A stretch of 64,000 bases of DNA, from contig NZ_JACXXO010000004.1 in the NCBI RefSeq assembly GCF_017980685.1, forward strand, positions 124,001 through 188,000, in the 5' to 3' direction. The notes beneath the pieces are model-generated. The model saw nothing but the letters and a program-made list of their open reading frames with translations. It did not search any database and was not told the DNA's origin. This DNA comes from Pseudomonas iridis. GTDB taxonomy: Bacteria > Pseudomonadota > Gammaproteobacteria > Pseudomonadales > Pseudomonadaceae. This document shows positions 27,948-36,219 of the stretch, one piece after another. How positions within the stretch are numbered: the first letter of the stretch is position 1; each line of letters begins with the position of its first letter. Position numbers and translations under genes: made by a program.

Positions 27948-29267
27948 ATGGATAACTCCAACGCCCTGCCACTTGGGTCGGCTGCCGCGCCGGCCAAAGA
28001 AAGAACCACCGCCAGCCGGATCAAATCGATCTTCAGCGGTTCCGTTGGCAACATGGTCGAGTGGTACGACTGGTACGTCTATGCCGCCTTCTCGCTGTAC
28101 TTCGCCAAGAGCTTTTTCCCTGCTGGTTCCTCCACCGCACAATTGATGAACACCGCTGCGATCTTCGCCGTGGGCTTTCTGATGCGCCCGATCGGTGGCT
28201 GGCTGATGGGCCTGTACGCTGACAAAGTCGGGCGCAAGAAAGCGTTGATGGCCTCGGTGTACCTGATGTGCTTCGGCTCGCTGATCATCGCGTTGAGCCC
28301 CAACTACGCCACCATCGGCATCGGCGCGCCGATCCTGCTGATCTTCGCCCGTCTGTTGCAAGGCCTGTCGGTCGGCGGCGAGTACGGCACCTCCGCAACG
28401 TACCTGTCGGAAATGGCGACCAAGGACCGTCGCGGCTTCTTCTCCAGCTTCCAGTACGTGACCCTGATTTCCGGCCAGCTCATCGCCCTCGGCGTGTTGA
28501 TCGTGCTGCAACAGACGCTCACCACCGAGCAGTTGTACGCATGGGGCTGGCGCATTCCGTTTGCCATCGGTGCGCTGTGTGCAGTGGTCGCGCTGTACCT
28601 GCGTCGCGGCATGGAAGAAACCGAGTCGTTCACCAAGAAAGAGAAGTCCAAGGAAAGCGCAATGCGCACCTTGATGCGTCACCCCAAGGAGCTGGCCACC
28701 GTGGTTGGCCTGACCATGGGCGGTACGCTGGCGTTCTACACCTACACCACCTACATGCAGAAGTACCTGGTGAACACGGTCGGCATGAGCATCTCCGACT
28801 CGACAACCATTTCTGCCGCCACGCTGTTTTTGTTCATGTGCCTGCAACCGATCATCGGTGGCCTGTCGGACAAGATCGGTCGTCGTCCGATCCTGATCGC
28901 CTTCGGTGTGCTGGGCACGATTTTCACCGTGCCGATCCTGATGACTCTGCACACCATCCAGAGCTGGTGGGGCGCGTTCTTCCTGATCATGGCGGCGCTG
29001 ATCATCGTCAGCGGGTACACCTCGATCAACGCGGTGGTCAAAGCCGAGCTGTTCCCGACTGAAATCCGCGCCCTGGGCGTCGGCCTGCCATACGCACTGA
29101 CCGTGTCGATCTTCGGCGGCACCGCCGAATACATCGCGCTGTGGTTCAAGAGCATCGGCATGGAAACCGGTTACTACTGGTATGTGACGGCGTGCATCGC
29201 TGTGTCGTTGCTGGTGTACATCACCATGAAGGACACCCAGAAGCATTCGCGGATCGTCACTGACTGA
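27948..29267 (+). CDS. kgtP: Alpha-ketoglutarate permease (MFS)
   Basis: 439 residues, with AAGGA eight bases before the ATG. It is a 12-helix major facilitator of the metabolite:H+ symporter family. Marks are GNMVEWYDWYVYAAFSLYFA in the first helix, the GLYADKVGRKKAL loop motif, RLLQGLSVGGEYGTSATYLS and LSDKIGRRPIL. The sequence is close in pattern to E. coli KgtP and Pseudomonas PcaT. It takes up alpha-ketoglutarate across the inner membrane. It follows mifSR and has a sigma-54 promoter, the arrangement expected of the MifSR target. A related dicarboxylate such as beta-ketoadipate is also possible as substrate. Confidence 0.87.
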   Translation: MDNSNALPLGSAAAPAKERTTASRIKSIFSGSVGNMVEWYDWYVYAAFSLYFAKSFFPAGSSTAQLMNTAAIFAVGFLMRPIGGWLMGLYADKVGRKKALMASVYLMCFGSLIIALSPNYATIGIGAPILLIFARLLQGLSVGGEYGTSATYLSEMATKDRRGFFSSFQYVTLISGQLIALGVLIVLQQTLTTEQLYAWGWRIPFAIGALCAVVALYLRRGMEETESFTKKEKSKESAMRTLMRHPKELATVVGLTMGGTLAFYTYTTYMQKYLVNTVGMSISDSTTISAATLFLFMCLQPIIGGLSDKIGRRPILIAFGVLGTIFTVPILMTLHTIQSWWGAFFLIMAALIIVSGYTSINAVVKAELFPTEIRALGVGLPYALTVSIFGGTAEYIALWFKSIGMETGYYWYVTACIAVSLLVYITMKDTQKHSRIVTD

Positions 29268-29299
29268 TTGACTGACTGAACGTCACGCAAGATCAAAAG

Positions 29300-29350
29300 A
29301 TCGCAGCCTTCGGCAGCTCCTACAGGGGTTGTCGGAGGCTGCGATTTTTT
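29300..29350 (+). terminator. REP-type terminator after kgtP
   Basis: ATCGCAGCCTTCGGCA pairs at 14 of 16 positions with TGTCGGAGGCTGCGAT, followed by six T residues, 33 bp after the stop. It is built from the same sequence as the REP pairs. Confidence 0.8.
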
Positions 29351-29577
29351 GTTACCGGCGATTAATCACCGGTTAATTCTGCCTCGGCATCCTGTGCCTA
29401 CCTGATCGATTACCTGCGCGACGTTCGCTCCTGATGATGGAAGCCATTAAATGCGTCGCCCTTAACATCAAGTTAATCGATAGTTTTTAGCATTATTTTG
29501 CGCTTTTTAATCAATTTAGTTGGCGTAGCATGAAACCCATGCAAGACACACCCGCCAACGAATCTGGAGTAACGAAC
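29351..29577 (+). other. AT-rich upstream region of the 13-residue-repeat gene
   Basis: From about 29450 the sequence becomes markedly AT-rich (TTTTTAGCATTATTTTGCGC, TTTTTAATCAATTTAGT), unlike the surroundings. This suggests a strong or H-NS/MvaT-sensitive promoter for the gene at 29578. No operator is recognised. Confidence 0.4.
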
Positions 29578-29832
29578 ATGAAAACCAAACTGATCCTCGC
29601 CCTGACCCTGTCCGTACTGGCCGCCAACACCTTTGCTGCCGACGGTTTTGATCGCACTGGCTCGGCCGTTGCCGCCGATGGCTACGACCGCACAGGCTCC
29701 GCCACTGTTGCTGCTGACGGTTACGACCGCACTGGTTCCGCCACTCTTGCTGCTGACGGTTATGACCGTACCGGTTCCGCCACTGTTGCTGAAGATGGCT
29801 ATGACCGGACTCAATCCGCTTCCATCAGTTAA
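29578..29832 (+). CDS. Small secreted tandem-repeat protein (ADGYDRTGSATVA repeats)
   Basis: 84 residues from ATG 29578, preceded by GGAG at eight bases. Residues 1-20 (MKTKLILALTLSVLAANTFA) are a classical Sec signal with an AFA-type cleavage site. The mature 64 residues are five near-identical 13-residue repeats: ADGFDRTGSAVA, ADGYDRTGSATVA, ADGYDRTGSATLA, ADGYDRTGSATVA, EDGYDRTQSASIS. The DNA copies are also similar (39-bp units), so recent repeat growth is likely. The mature product is acidic, polar and Cys-free. I do not recognise a characterised family. It is probably periplasmic or exported, and disordered or beta-stacking. Confidence 0.8.
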   Translation: MKTKLILALTLSVLAANTFAADGFDRTGSAVAADGYDRTGSATVAADGYDRTGSATLAADGYDRTGSATVAEDGYDRTQSASIS

Positions 29833-29851
29833 ACGCCGCTGTACAGCGCAC

Positions 29852-29876
29852 AGCCCGGCTTCGGCCGGGCTTAGTC
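29852..29876 (+). terminator. Hairpin after the tandem-repeat gene
   Basis: AGCCCGGC, loop TTCG, GCCGGGCT followed by TAGTCATTT. The stem is strong but the T tract poor, so it may act only as a transcript-stabilising or weak terminator structure. Confidence 0.6.
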
Positions 29877-29916
29877 ATTTCTGGAGGATGGCAATTTTAT
29901 GAAATCACTGGAGAAC

Positions 29917-30008
29917 CTGTGGGAGCTGGCTTGCCAGCGATGGCGGACTGTCAGCCGACATTAACGCCGCATGAAAAAATGCCATCGCTGGCAAGCCAGC
30001 TCCCACAG
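29917..30008. repeat. REP inverted pair
   Basis: CTGTGGGAGCTGGCTTGCCA continuing GCGATGGC, mirrored by GCCATCGCTGGCAAGCC and AGCTCCCACAG. Confidence 0.9.
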
Positions 30009-30104
30009 ATTGCTCATTAAATGGAATATCTGTGGCTGACTGGAAATTGCCTCAATGTGCTTGCACTATTAGCCGCCAGCCCCAGCCCCTCAGGAACACA
30101 CGCC

Positions 30105-30734
30105 ATGCCCGATGACATCCACTTCTACGAACCCGCCAACGGCCACGGCCTGCCGCACGATCCGTTCAACGCCATCGTCGGCCCGCGTCCCATCGGCTGG
30201 ATTTCCTCGCAGGATGCCAACGGCCAGTTGAACCTGGCGCCGTACAGCTTCTTCAACGCCTTCAACTACATTCCGCCGATCATCGGCTTCTCAAGCGTCG
30301 GGCGCAAAGACAGCCTCAACAACATCGAGCAGACCGGTGAATTCGTCTGGAACCTCGCCACTCGCCCGCTGGCCGAACAGATGAACCAGAGCTGCGCGAT
30401 GGTCGCGCCAGAGGTCAACGAATTTGAACTGGCAGGCCTGACGACGGTGGCGTCGAGAGTGATTTCAGTGCCACGCGTCGCCGAAAGCCCGGTGTCCTTC
30501 GAGTGCAAGGTCACGCAGATCATTCAATTGCAGCGCGCTGATGGCGAGACAGTACCGAGCTGGCTGATCCTCGGCGAAGTGGTCGCCGTGCACATCGCCA
30601 AGTGGCTGTTGAAAGACGGGGTCTACGACACCGCCGCGGCAGAACCGATTCTGCGCGGCGGCGGGCCGGCGGATTATTTCCAGTTGGGGCCTGAAGCCCT
30701 GTTCAAGATGTGGCGTCCGGGCGCGGCGAAGTAA
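30105..30734 (+). CDS. Flavin reductase-like FMN-binding protein
   Basis: 209 residues from ATG 30105 (AGGA nine bases upstream). The fold is that of the flavin reductase / DIM6-NTAB family: VGPRPIGWISSQDANGQLNL then APYSFFNAFNYIPPIIGFSS, the usual FMN-binding segment, and TGEFVWNLA. Members bind FMN and may reduce it with NAD(P)H for a partner monooxygenase. The ABM-type protein encoded nearby at 31025 is not clearly such a partner. Substrate unknown. Confidence 0.85.
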   Translation: MPDDIHFYEPANGHGLPHDPFNAIVGPRPIGWISSQDANGQLNLAPYSFFNAFNYIPPIIGFSSVGRKDSLNNIEQTGEFVWNLATRPLAEQMNQSCAMVAPEVNEFELAGLTTVASRVISVPRVAESPVSFECKVTQIIQLQRADGETVPSWLILGEVVAVHIAKWLLKDGVYDTAAAEPILRGGGPADYFQLGPEALFKMWRPGAAK

Positions 30735-30738
30735 CGAA

Positions 30739-30981
30739 TTACCAGATCAACTCGGCGTCTTCGGTGACGCCCTTGAGGCGGTCCAGCTCATTGATGGCGG
30801 CCTCATCGGCCGCGATGGCGCCGGGGAACACCTGATCTTCCAGCAGTTTGTGAAAGCGTGGCGCACCGCCGTCGACCAGGGCCTTGACCGCGATTGCCGC
30901 GTAATAGCCCTTGTTGCCACCCAGCTCGACGGGGACAACTGCGGATACTGCTTCGAAGTGTTCGAACTCTTTACGTGCCAT
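30739..30981 (-). CDS. Small conserved-looking protein of unknown function
   Basis: 80 residues, MARKEFEHFEAVSAVVPVEL onward, ending DRLKGVTEDAELIW. AGGA precedes the ATG. There is no signal peptide, membrane segment or recognised motif; it is acidic with a helical C-terminal half. It lies four bases from the convergent flavin reductase stop and just downstream of the ABM-family gene on the same strand (43-bp gap), so it is probably co-transcribed with that gene. I do not recognise the family. Confidence 0.65.
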   Translation of the reverse strand: MARKEFEHFEAVSAVVPVELGGNKGYYAAIAVKALVDGGAPRFHKLLEDQVFPGAIAADEAAINELDRLKGVTEDAELIW

Positions 30982-31024
30982 GTCGCAAGTCCTGGCTCAG
31001 TCAATTAAGCCGGACATTAAACCC

Positions 31025-31378
31025 TCAACCGACGAGTTTGTGTATCGGTGCTGAACACTGGCCGAGCGCCTGTGCCGCCGAGACATCCTTGAAGGTGTGG
31101 AAATCCAGACTGTTGACCACCAGCTCCTGCACCAGCTCAGCGAAGATTTCCATCGCCGGACTGTTGAAGTAAGCGGTCATCATCTGCTGATTGCTCCAGA
31201 AACCGGAAACCAGCCACAACTCGGGATCACACTGCGAATGCTGCAAGGCAAAGCTCAGGCAACCGGGGGCGGCACGAGAAGGATCGATCAACGCGCTCAG
31301 GCGCACACCGAGTTCGGCCGAGCGTCCGCTGCGCGCTCGTACGAAGGCCATATGACTGACGGGAATCTGCTTGGACAT
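31025..31378 (-). CDS. Antibiotic biosynthesis monooxygenase (ABM) family protein
   Basis: 117 residues from ATG 31378, preceded by GGGAGG. It has a dimeric alpha-beta barrel (ABM/YgiN-like) pattern: MAFVRARSGRSAELGVRLSA, PGCLSFALQHSQ, LWLVSGFWSNQQMMTAYFNS. Such proteins bind or oxidise small quinones or protect against them. It is divergent from the AraC-type regulator at 31747 across a REP pair, so that regulator may control it. No active-site residue is diagnostic. Confidence 0.8.
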   Translation of the reverse strand: MSKQIPVSHMAFVRARSGRSAELGVRLSALIDPSRAAPGCLSFALQHSQCDPELWLVSGFWSNQQMMTAYFNSPAMEIFAELVQELVVNSLDFHTFKDVSAAQALGQCSAPIHKLVG

Positions 31379-31532
31379 GTTCAACCCTCCCAGGGAGTTG
31401 CGTGGCAGCCGGGGGGAGGCTGCGACAGGATCCAAGGTTAAGGCGCGGGCGCGAGGTGCCGTTAGTCGATTCCTGCCGCCCTGTTGCACAATCCTGCGAG
31501 ACTTGCCTGAACATCAAACCACGCACGTACCC

Positions 31533-31611
31533 TGTAGGAGCTGCCGAAGGCTGCGATCTTTTGATCTTATAAACAAAAATCAAAAGATCGCAGCCTTCGG
31601 CAGCTCCTACA
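31533..31611. repeat. REP inverted pair
   Basis: TGTAGGAGCTGCCGAAGGCT continuing GCGATCTTTTGAT, mirrored exactly by ATCAAAAGATCGCAGCC and TTCGGCAGCTCCTACA. Same class as 19369-19453. It fills much of the 368-bp gap between the divergent genes. Confidence 0.9.
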
Positions 31612-31746
31612 AGCAAGGGGCGAAGCGTGTGACGTGAATATCGCGGTGCAGAATCAGGCAAGCATTTGGCAGGATGTGTCTACCGCTGGCGCTTGCACAA
31701 ACATATGCTCTGCTCCATTCCCCCTCCCTTGCCGAGGATGCCGTGC

Positions 31747-32676
31747 ATGACGTCATTCGATCGTTTTCAAGCCGAACCCAGTGCTGACATGGAAAAGCAG
31801 CGTGCGGAACTGGCGGCGATCATCCGCCGCAACACCACCGACGATGGCAGCTATCAGACCGCTGTCGGTTCGCTGTTCATGTCGCGCCACACCCGATCCC
31901 ACGACTTCGCCCCGGTGCTCGCGCAACCGGCGCTGTGCATCATGGCGCAAGGGCGTAAAGAGGTGCGGCTGGCCGATGAGTTCTTCAATTACGACCCGCT
32001 GAATTACCTGGTGGTCTCGGTTTCGATGCCGTTGAGCGGGCGAGTGGTTAACGTGTCGCCTGAAGAGCCGATCCTGGCCGTACGCCTGGATATCGACCCG
32101 GCGGAAATCACCGCACTGATCGCCGACGCCGGCCCCATGGCCGTGCCGACCCGGCCGACCGGGCGCGGCTTGTATGTCGAGAATATCGACAGTGCGATGC
32201 TCGATGCGGTGCTGCGTCTGGCGCGTTTGCTCGATACACCGAAAGACATCGCCATGCTCGCGCCGCTGATTCGCCGGGAGATTCTCTATCGCCTGTTGCG
32301 CAGCCCGCAGGGTCATCGCTTGTATGAGATCGCGATTGCCAACAGCCAGAGCCATCGCATCAGCCAGGCGATCAAGTGGCTCAACGGCAACTTTGAACAG
32401 CCGCTGCGTATTGATGATCTGGCCAAAGAAGTGAACCTCAGCGTCTCGACCTTGCATCACCGTTTTAAAGCGATGACAGCGATGAGTCCGCTGCAGTATC
32501 AGAAGCAGTTGCGCCTGCAAGAGGCGCGGCGCTTGATGCTGGCCGAGGGGCTGGAGGCTTCGGCGGCGGGGTATCGGGTGGGGTATGAAAGTCCGTCGCA
32601 GTTCAGCCGTGAGTACAGCCGATTGTTTGGGGCACCGCCGTTGCGGGATCTGGCGCGGTTGCGGCTTTCGGTGTGA
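31747..32676 (+). CDS. AraC-family regulator with AraC_N domain
   Basis: 309 residues from ATG 31747 (GAGG ten bases upstream). The N-terminal half is the AraC_N cupin-like type (ALCIMAQGRKEVRLADEFFN, YLVVSVSMPLSGRV). The C-terminal 100 residues carry two helix-turn-helix motifs (IDDLAKEVNLSVSTLHHRFK; AAGYRVGYESPSQFSREYSR). This subtype usually controls nearby oxidoreductase or transport genes in response to aldehydes or other small molecules. The divergent ABM-family gene is the obvious target candidate. Ligand unknown. Confidence 0.88.
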   Translation: MTSFDRFQAEPSADMEKQRAELAAIIRRNTTDDGSYQTAVGSLFMSRHTRSHDFAPVLAQPALCIMAQGRKEVRLADEFFNYDPLNYLVVSVSMPLSGRVVNVSPEEPILAVRLDIDPAEITALIADAGPMAVPTRPTGRGLYVENIDSAMLDAVLRLARLLDTPKDIAMLAPLIRREILYRLLRSPQGHRLYEIAIANSQSHRISQAIKWLNGNFEQPLRIDDLAKEVNLSVSTLHHRFKAMTAMSPLQYQKQLRLQEARRLMLAEGLEASAAGYRVGYESPSQFSREYSRLFGAPPLRDLARLRLSV

Positions 32677-32683
32677 CCGTCAC

Positions 32684-32901
32684 AAGCCCCTCACCCTAGC
32701 CCTCTCCCGGAGGGAGAGGGGACTGAATGGGGGATATTTCAGAACTACACCGACCTGAAAGTGCTTCGCCGAATCCATAACCGTTCCCCATGTTCAAACT
32801 GGCTTTGAATTCATAATCGACGCGGTCTTTCAGGTCGATCGGAAACGCCATACACCTCGGTCGGCCCCCTATCCCTCTGGGAGAGGGCTGGGGTGAGGGT
32901 T
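32684..32901. repeat. Inverted CCCTCACCC/CTCTCCC element, copy C
   Basis: Left AAGCCCCTCACCCTAGCCCT with the CGGAGGGAGAGGGG hairpin; right CCCTATCCCTCTGGGAGAGG followed by GCTGGGGTGAGGG. The interior shares GACCTGAAAGTGCTT, CGAATCCATAA, TCTTTCAGGTCGAT and ACACCTCGGTCGG with copy D. Confidence 0.85.
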
Positions 32902-32906
32902 TGCTT

Positions 32907-34358
32907 TCAAACCGCCCGAATCACATGCTTGATCTCCTGAAACGCCGCCAGCCCCCAAGGCCCCAGTTCACGACCGATGCTGCTCTGCTTGTAACCGCCC
33001 CACGCAGCTTGCGGGAAAATCACTTGCGGCGCGTTCAGCCACACAAGACCCGCCTGCAGGGCGTTGGCGACACGATCGGCGGTCTCGACATCACGGCTCA
33101 CCACACTGGCGACCAGACCGAACTGACTGTCATTGGCCAATGCAATCGCCTCGGCTTCGCTGCTGAAACTGCGCACACAAAGCACCGGCCCGAAAATCTC
33201 TTCGCACCACAGCGCACTGTCCAGCGGCACGTCAGTGAACACGGTCGGCTGCAAGAAATATCCACGCGGCAAATGCTCAGGACGATTGCCGCCGCAGAGC
33301 AACTTCGCGCCAGCACTCAGCCCACGATCAATATGCCCAAGCACTCGCTGGTATTGCGCCTGATTGACCAGTGCGCCCATTTCTACTTCCGGGTCGAACG
33401 GATCGGCCACGCGAATCGCTTGTGCACGTTTTTGCAGGCGGACGAGGAATTGTTCCTCCAACTCTTCGGCGACCAGCACGCGACTGGTGGCCGAGCACAT
33501 TTGCCCGGCGTTGAAGAACGCGCCGCCGCAGGCCAGTTCAACTGCCAGATCGATGTCCGCATCCGCCAACACCAGCAGCGAGGATTTACCGCCCAACTCC
33601 AGGCTCACGCCCTTCACGGTTTCGGCGGCCCTCTGCATCACCTGCACACCAACCGCATTGCTGCCGGTAAAGGAGATTTTGGCGATTCGCGGATCTGCCG
33701 ACAGCGGTGCCCCCACCGCCAGACCGGTGCCGCAGACCAAATTGAACACACCGTTCGGCAACCCGGACTCAGCAATGATCGCCGCCAGTTCCAGCTCCGG
33801 CAACGGCGTGACTTCCGACGGTTTGAGCACCACGCAGCAACCGGCGGCCAAGGCTGGCGCAAGTTTCCATGCCGTGGTGACCATCGGGAAATTCCACGGC
33901 ACGATCAGCCCGACCACACCGCACGGCTCGCGGCGCAGACGTGCGCTGAAATCATCGCTGGGCAGCGGCACGTTGCTGTCCTGTTGCGCATCGAGGCCTT
34001 CGGCGAGTCCGGCGTAGTACTCGAACGTGGCGATCACGTCATCGACGTCGATGGCCGCTTCGAATAGCGGTTTGCCGTTGTTGCTCGACTGCAATTTCAT
34101 CAAGTGCTCGCGACCGTCGCGCACCCCGGTGGCGATGTTGCGCAGGATCGCGCCGCGCTCGGCGCCCGTGGTTTTCGACCAGCTCTTGAAAGCTTCAGTC
34201 GCCGCGCTGACGGCTTGATCGACTGCGCGCTCGTCACCGCCGATAACCGTGGTCAGCAGCGCTTCGGTGGCGGGATTGATCACGCGCAAATGCTCGCGGC
34301 CAGCCGCCCAGTGGCCGTTGATGTAGAGGCCGTCGAGTGTGGTGGGGAAATTAATCAT
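32907..34358 (-). CDS. NAD(P)+-dependent aldehyde dehydrogenase, probably 4-guanidinobutyraldehyde dehydrogenase
   Basis: 483 residues from ATG 34358, overlapping the upstream decarboxylase stop (ATGA). It is a full ALDH: VPWNFPMVTTAWKLAPALAA, SFTGSNAVGVQVM, catalytic Glu in SLELGGKSS and catalytic Cys in NAGQMCSATSRV, then EEIFGPVLCV. The partner gene makes 4-guanidinobutyraldehyde if it is truly AruI, so this enzyme would oxidise that to 4-guanidinobutyrate, the role of KauB in P. aeruginosa. The similarity to betaine-aldehyde dehydrogenases is also clear, and substrate is inferred from the neighbour. Confidence 0.85.
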   Translation of the reverse strand: MINFPTTLDGLYINGHWAAGREHLRVINPATEALLTTVIGGDERAVDQAVSAATEAFKSWSKTTGAERGAILRNIATGVRDGREHLMKLQSSNNGKPLFEAAIDVDDVIATFEYYAGLAEGLDAQQDSNVPLPSDDFSARLRREPCGVVGLIVPWNFPMVTTAWKLAPALAAGCCVVLKPSEVTPLPELELAAIIAESGLPNGVFNLVCGTGLAVGAPLSADPRIAKISFTGSNAVGVQVMQRAAETVKGVSLELGGKSSLLVLADADIDLAVELACGGAFFNAGQMCSATSRVLVAEELEEQFLVRLQKRAQAIRVADPFDPEVEMGALVNQAQYQRVLGHIDRGLSAGAKLLCGGNRPEHLPRGYFLQPTVFTDVPLDSALWCEEIFGPVLCVRSFSSEAEAIALANDSQFGLVASVVSRDVETADRVANALQAGLVWLNAPQVIFPQAAWGGYKQSSIGRELGPWGLAAFQEIKHVIRAV

Positions 34359-35992
34359 TGCGCCACCGCCTGCATCCATTGGCTCTGGTCGATTTCAATC
34401 ACGGTCGGGCCTTGGCGATCGGTTGCAGCCCTGAGTGCGCCACGCAACTGTTCAACCGAGCTGATCGCTTCGGCCGCACATCCCAGGGCCTTGGCCACAC
34501 CGATGAAGTCCGGGGTGTAGATGTCTACGCCAACCGGTTCGATGGCGCGATTGACCATGTACTTCTTGATCTCCTCGTAGCCCTGGTTATTCCACAGCAG
34601 CACGATCACCGGTGTGCGCGCTTCAACGGCGCTGGCCAGTTCCGGCAAAGTGAATTGCAGACCTCCGTCGCCAATCAGGCACACCACTGGCGGGCGGGCC
34701 CCGCTCTCGGTGCTGCCGCCGAGCCACGCACCGATAGCCGCAGGCAGTGCGTAACCGAGGGTGCCGTAACCGGTCGACGAGTTGAACCAGCGACGCGGGC
34801 GCTCCGGGTTGAACGTGAGGTTGCCGGTGTACACCGGTTGCGTGGAGTCGCCGACAAACACCGCGTCCGGTAATTCGTGCAGCACGGTTTCGAGGAAACG
34901 CGTCTGGGCCCGCGTCGGTGCGTCCCAGGTGGCGGCCAGATCATCGCGCAGACGCGCAGCACGAACCTGACCCCAATCGCTGCTGCGCTCGGCCAGTGGT
35001 TTGTGCGACAGCGCACTCAGCAATGCTTGTGCAGCATTGCGCGAGTCGGCGACCAGTGCGACATGCGGCGGATAGTTGCGCACGGTCTGGTCGGCGTCGA
35101 TATCGATGCGCAGCAGCTTGCCGGGAATCTCGAAACCACCGGCGAAAGTGACGTCGTAATCGGTCTCCGCCAGTTCGGTGCCGATCGCCAGAACCACATC
35201 GGCATCGGCGACCAATGCGCGGGTGGCGACCAGGCTTTGCGTCGAGCCGATCAGCAGAGGGTGACGGGACGCCAGCATGCCTTTGGCGTTGATGGTCAGC
35301 GCTACCGGAGCATCGAGCAGTTCGGCCAATTCGGTGAGCTCGGCGGCGGCATCGATAGCGCCACCGCCGGCAAGAATCAGCGGACGTCTGGCGCCGGCCA
35401 GCAGCTCGGTCATGCGGCTCACGGCCGCCGGGGCAGCACCCGCGCGGTCGATGCTGACCGGGACGCTGGCAAGCAGTTCATCGGCCTCTTCTACCAGCAC
35501 ATCCAATGGAATTTCGATGTGCACCGGACGCGGACGGCCGGCCTGGAACAGCGCGAAGGCGCGAGCCAGGACGCCGGGCAATTCCGACGCCGACATCAGC
35601 GTATGGGAGAACGCAGCAACGCCGCCGACCAGTGCGCTCTGGTTCGGCAGTTCGTGGAGTTTGCCGCGACCGCCGCCCAACTGGCTGCGCGACTGCACGC
35701 TGGAGATCACCAGCATCGGGATCGAGTCCGCATAGGCCTGGCCCATGGCGGTGGTGATGTTGGTCATGCCCGGGCCGGTAATGATGAAGCACACACCCGG
35801 TTTGCCGCTGGTGCGCGCATAGCCGTCAGCCATGAAACCGGCACCCTGCTCATGCCGAGGGGTGACGTGGTTGATGCTCGAACGGGCCAGCCCGCGATAC
35901 AGTTCCACGGTGTGCACCCCGGGAATGCCGAACACCTGTTCGACCCCATAACCTTCGAGTAACTTGACCAGTACTTCGCCACACGTCGCCAT
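34355..35992 (-). CDS. aruI: Thiamine-diphosphate enzyme, probably 2-ketoarginine decarboxylase
   Basis: 545 residues. The three-domain ThDP fold is complete: the activating Glu in TPRHEQGAGFMADGYART, the middle domain, and the ThDP/Mg motif GDGGLQFTLPELASAVE ending in WNN (GDG-X-NN). The pattern is that of 5-guanidino-2-oxopentanoate decarboxylase (AruI) of the arginine transaminase pathway, which turns 2-ketoarginine into 4-guanidinobutyraldehyde. The overlapping aldehyde dehydrogenase gene fits the next step. AruH, the transaminase, is not in this window. An acetolactate synthase or benzoylformate decarboxylase cannot be fully excluded by eye. It is divergent from a LysR-type gene. Confidence 0.78.
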   Translation of the reverse strand: MATCGEVLVKLLEGYGVEQVFGIPGVHTVELYRGLARSSINHVTPRHEQGAGFMADGYARTSGKPGVCFIITGPGMTNITTAMGQAYADSIPMLVISSVQSRSQLGGGRGKLHELPNQSALVGGVAAFSHTLMSASELPGVLARAFALFQAGRPRPVHIEIPLDVLVEEADELLASVPVSIDRAGAAPAAVSRMTELLAGARRPLILAGGGAIDAAAELTELAELLDAPVALTINAKGMLASRHPLLIGSTQSLVATRALVADADVVLAIGTELAETDYDVTFAGGFEIPGKLLRIDIDADQTVRNYPPHVALVADSRNAAQALLSALSHKPLAERSSDWGQVRAARLRDDLAATWDAPTRAQTRFLETVLHELPDAVFVGDSTQPVYTGNLTFNPERPRRWFNSSTGYGTLGYALPAAIGAWLGGSTESGARPPVVCLIGDGGLQFTLPELASAVEARTPVIVLLWNNQGYEEIKKYMVNRAIEPVGVDIYTPDFIGVAKALGCAAEAISSVEQLRGALRAATDRQGPTVIEIDQSQWMQAVAQ

Positions 35993-36031
35993 GTCTTTGC
36001 CCTTCTTGTTTGATCGATACGCCGAACTGAA

Positions 36032-36120
36032 TGTGGGAGCGAGCCTGCTCGCGAAAGCGGTGTTTCAGTCACAGGGTTACTGAATGTGAAACCGTATTCG
36101 CGAGCAGGCTCGCTCCCACA
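36032..36120. repeat. REP inverted pair
   Basis: TGTGGGAGCGAGCCTGCTCG continuing CGAA, mirrored by TTCGCGAGCAGGC and TCGCTCCCACA. Lies in the 227-bp gap between the divergent decarboxylase and LysR genes. Confidence 0.9.
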
Positions 36121-36219
36121 TTGATTCGGGGAATGGGCTCATTGAACGGTCGGCAGGTAGCGGCAACAATCGATTAAAAGTCATACTAGCCATGTCCTCA
36201 GGTCATAGCTTGGATCCAC

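Noticed and set aside
29636..29823. Possible CRISPR-like or minisatellite array
   Set aside because: The 39-bp units are in frame, encode a repeated peptide after a signal peptide and have no spacers.
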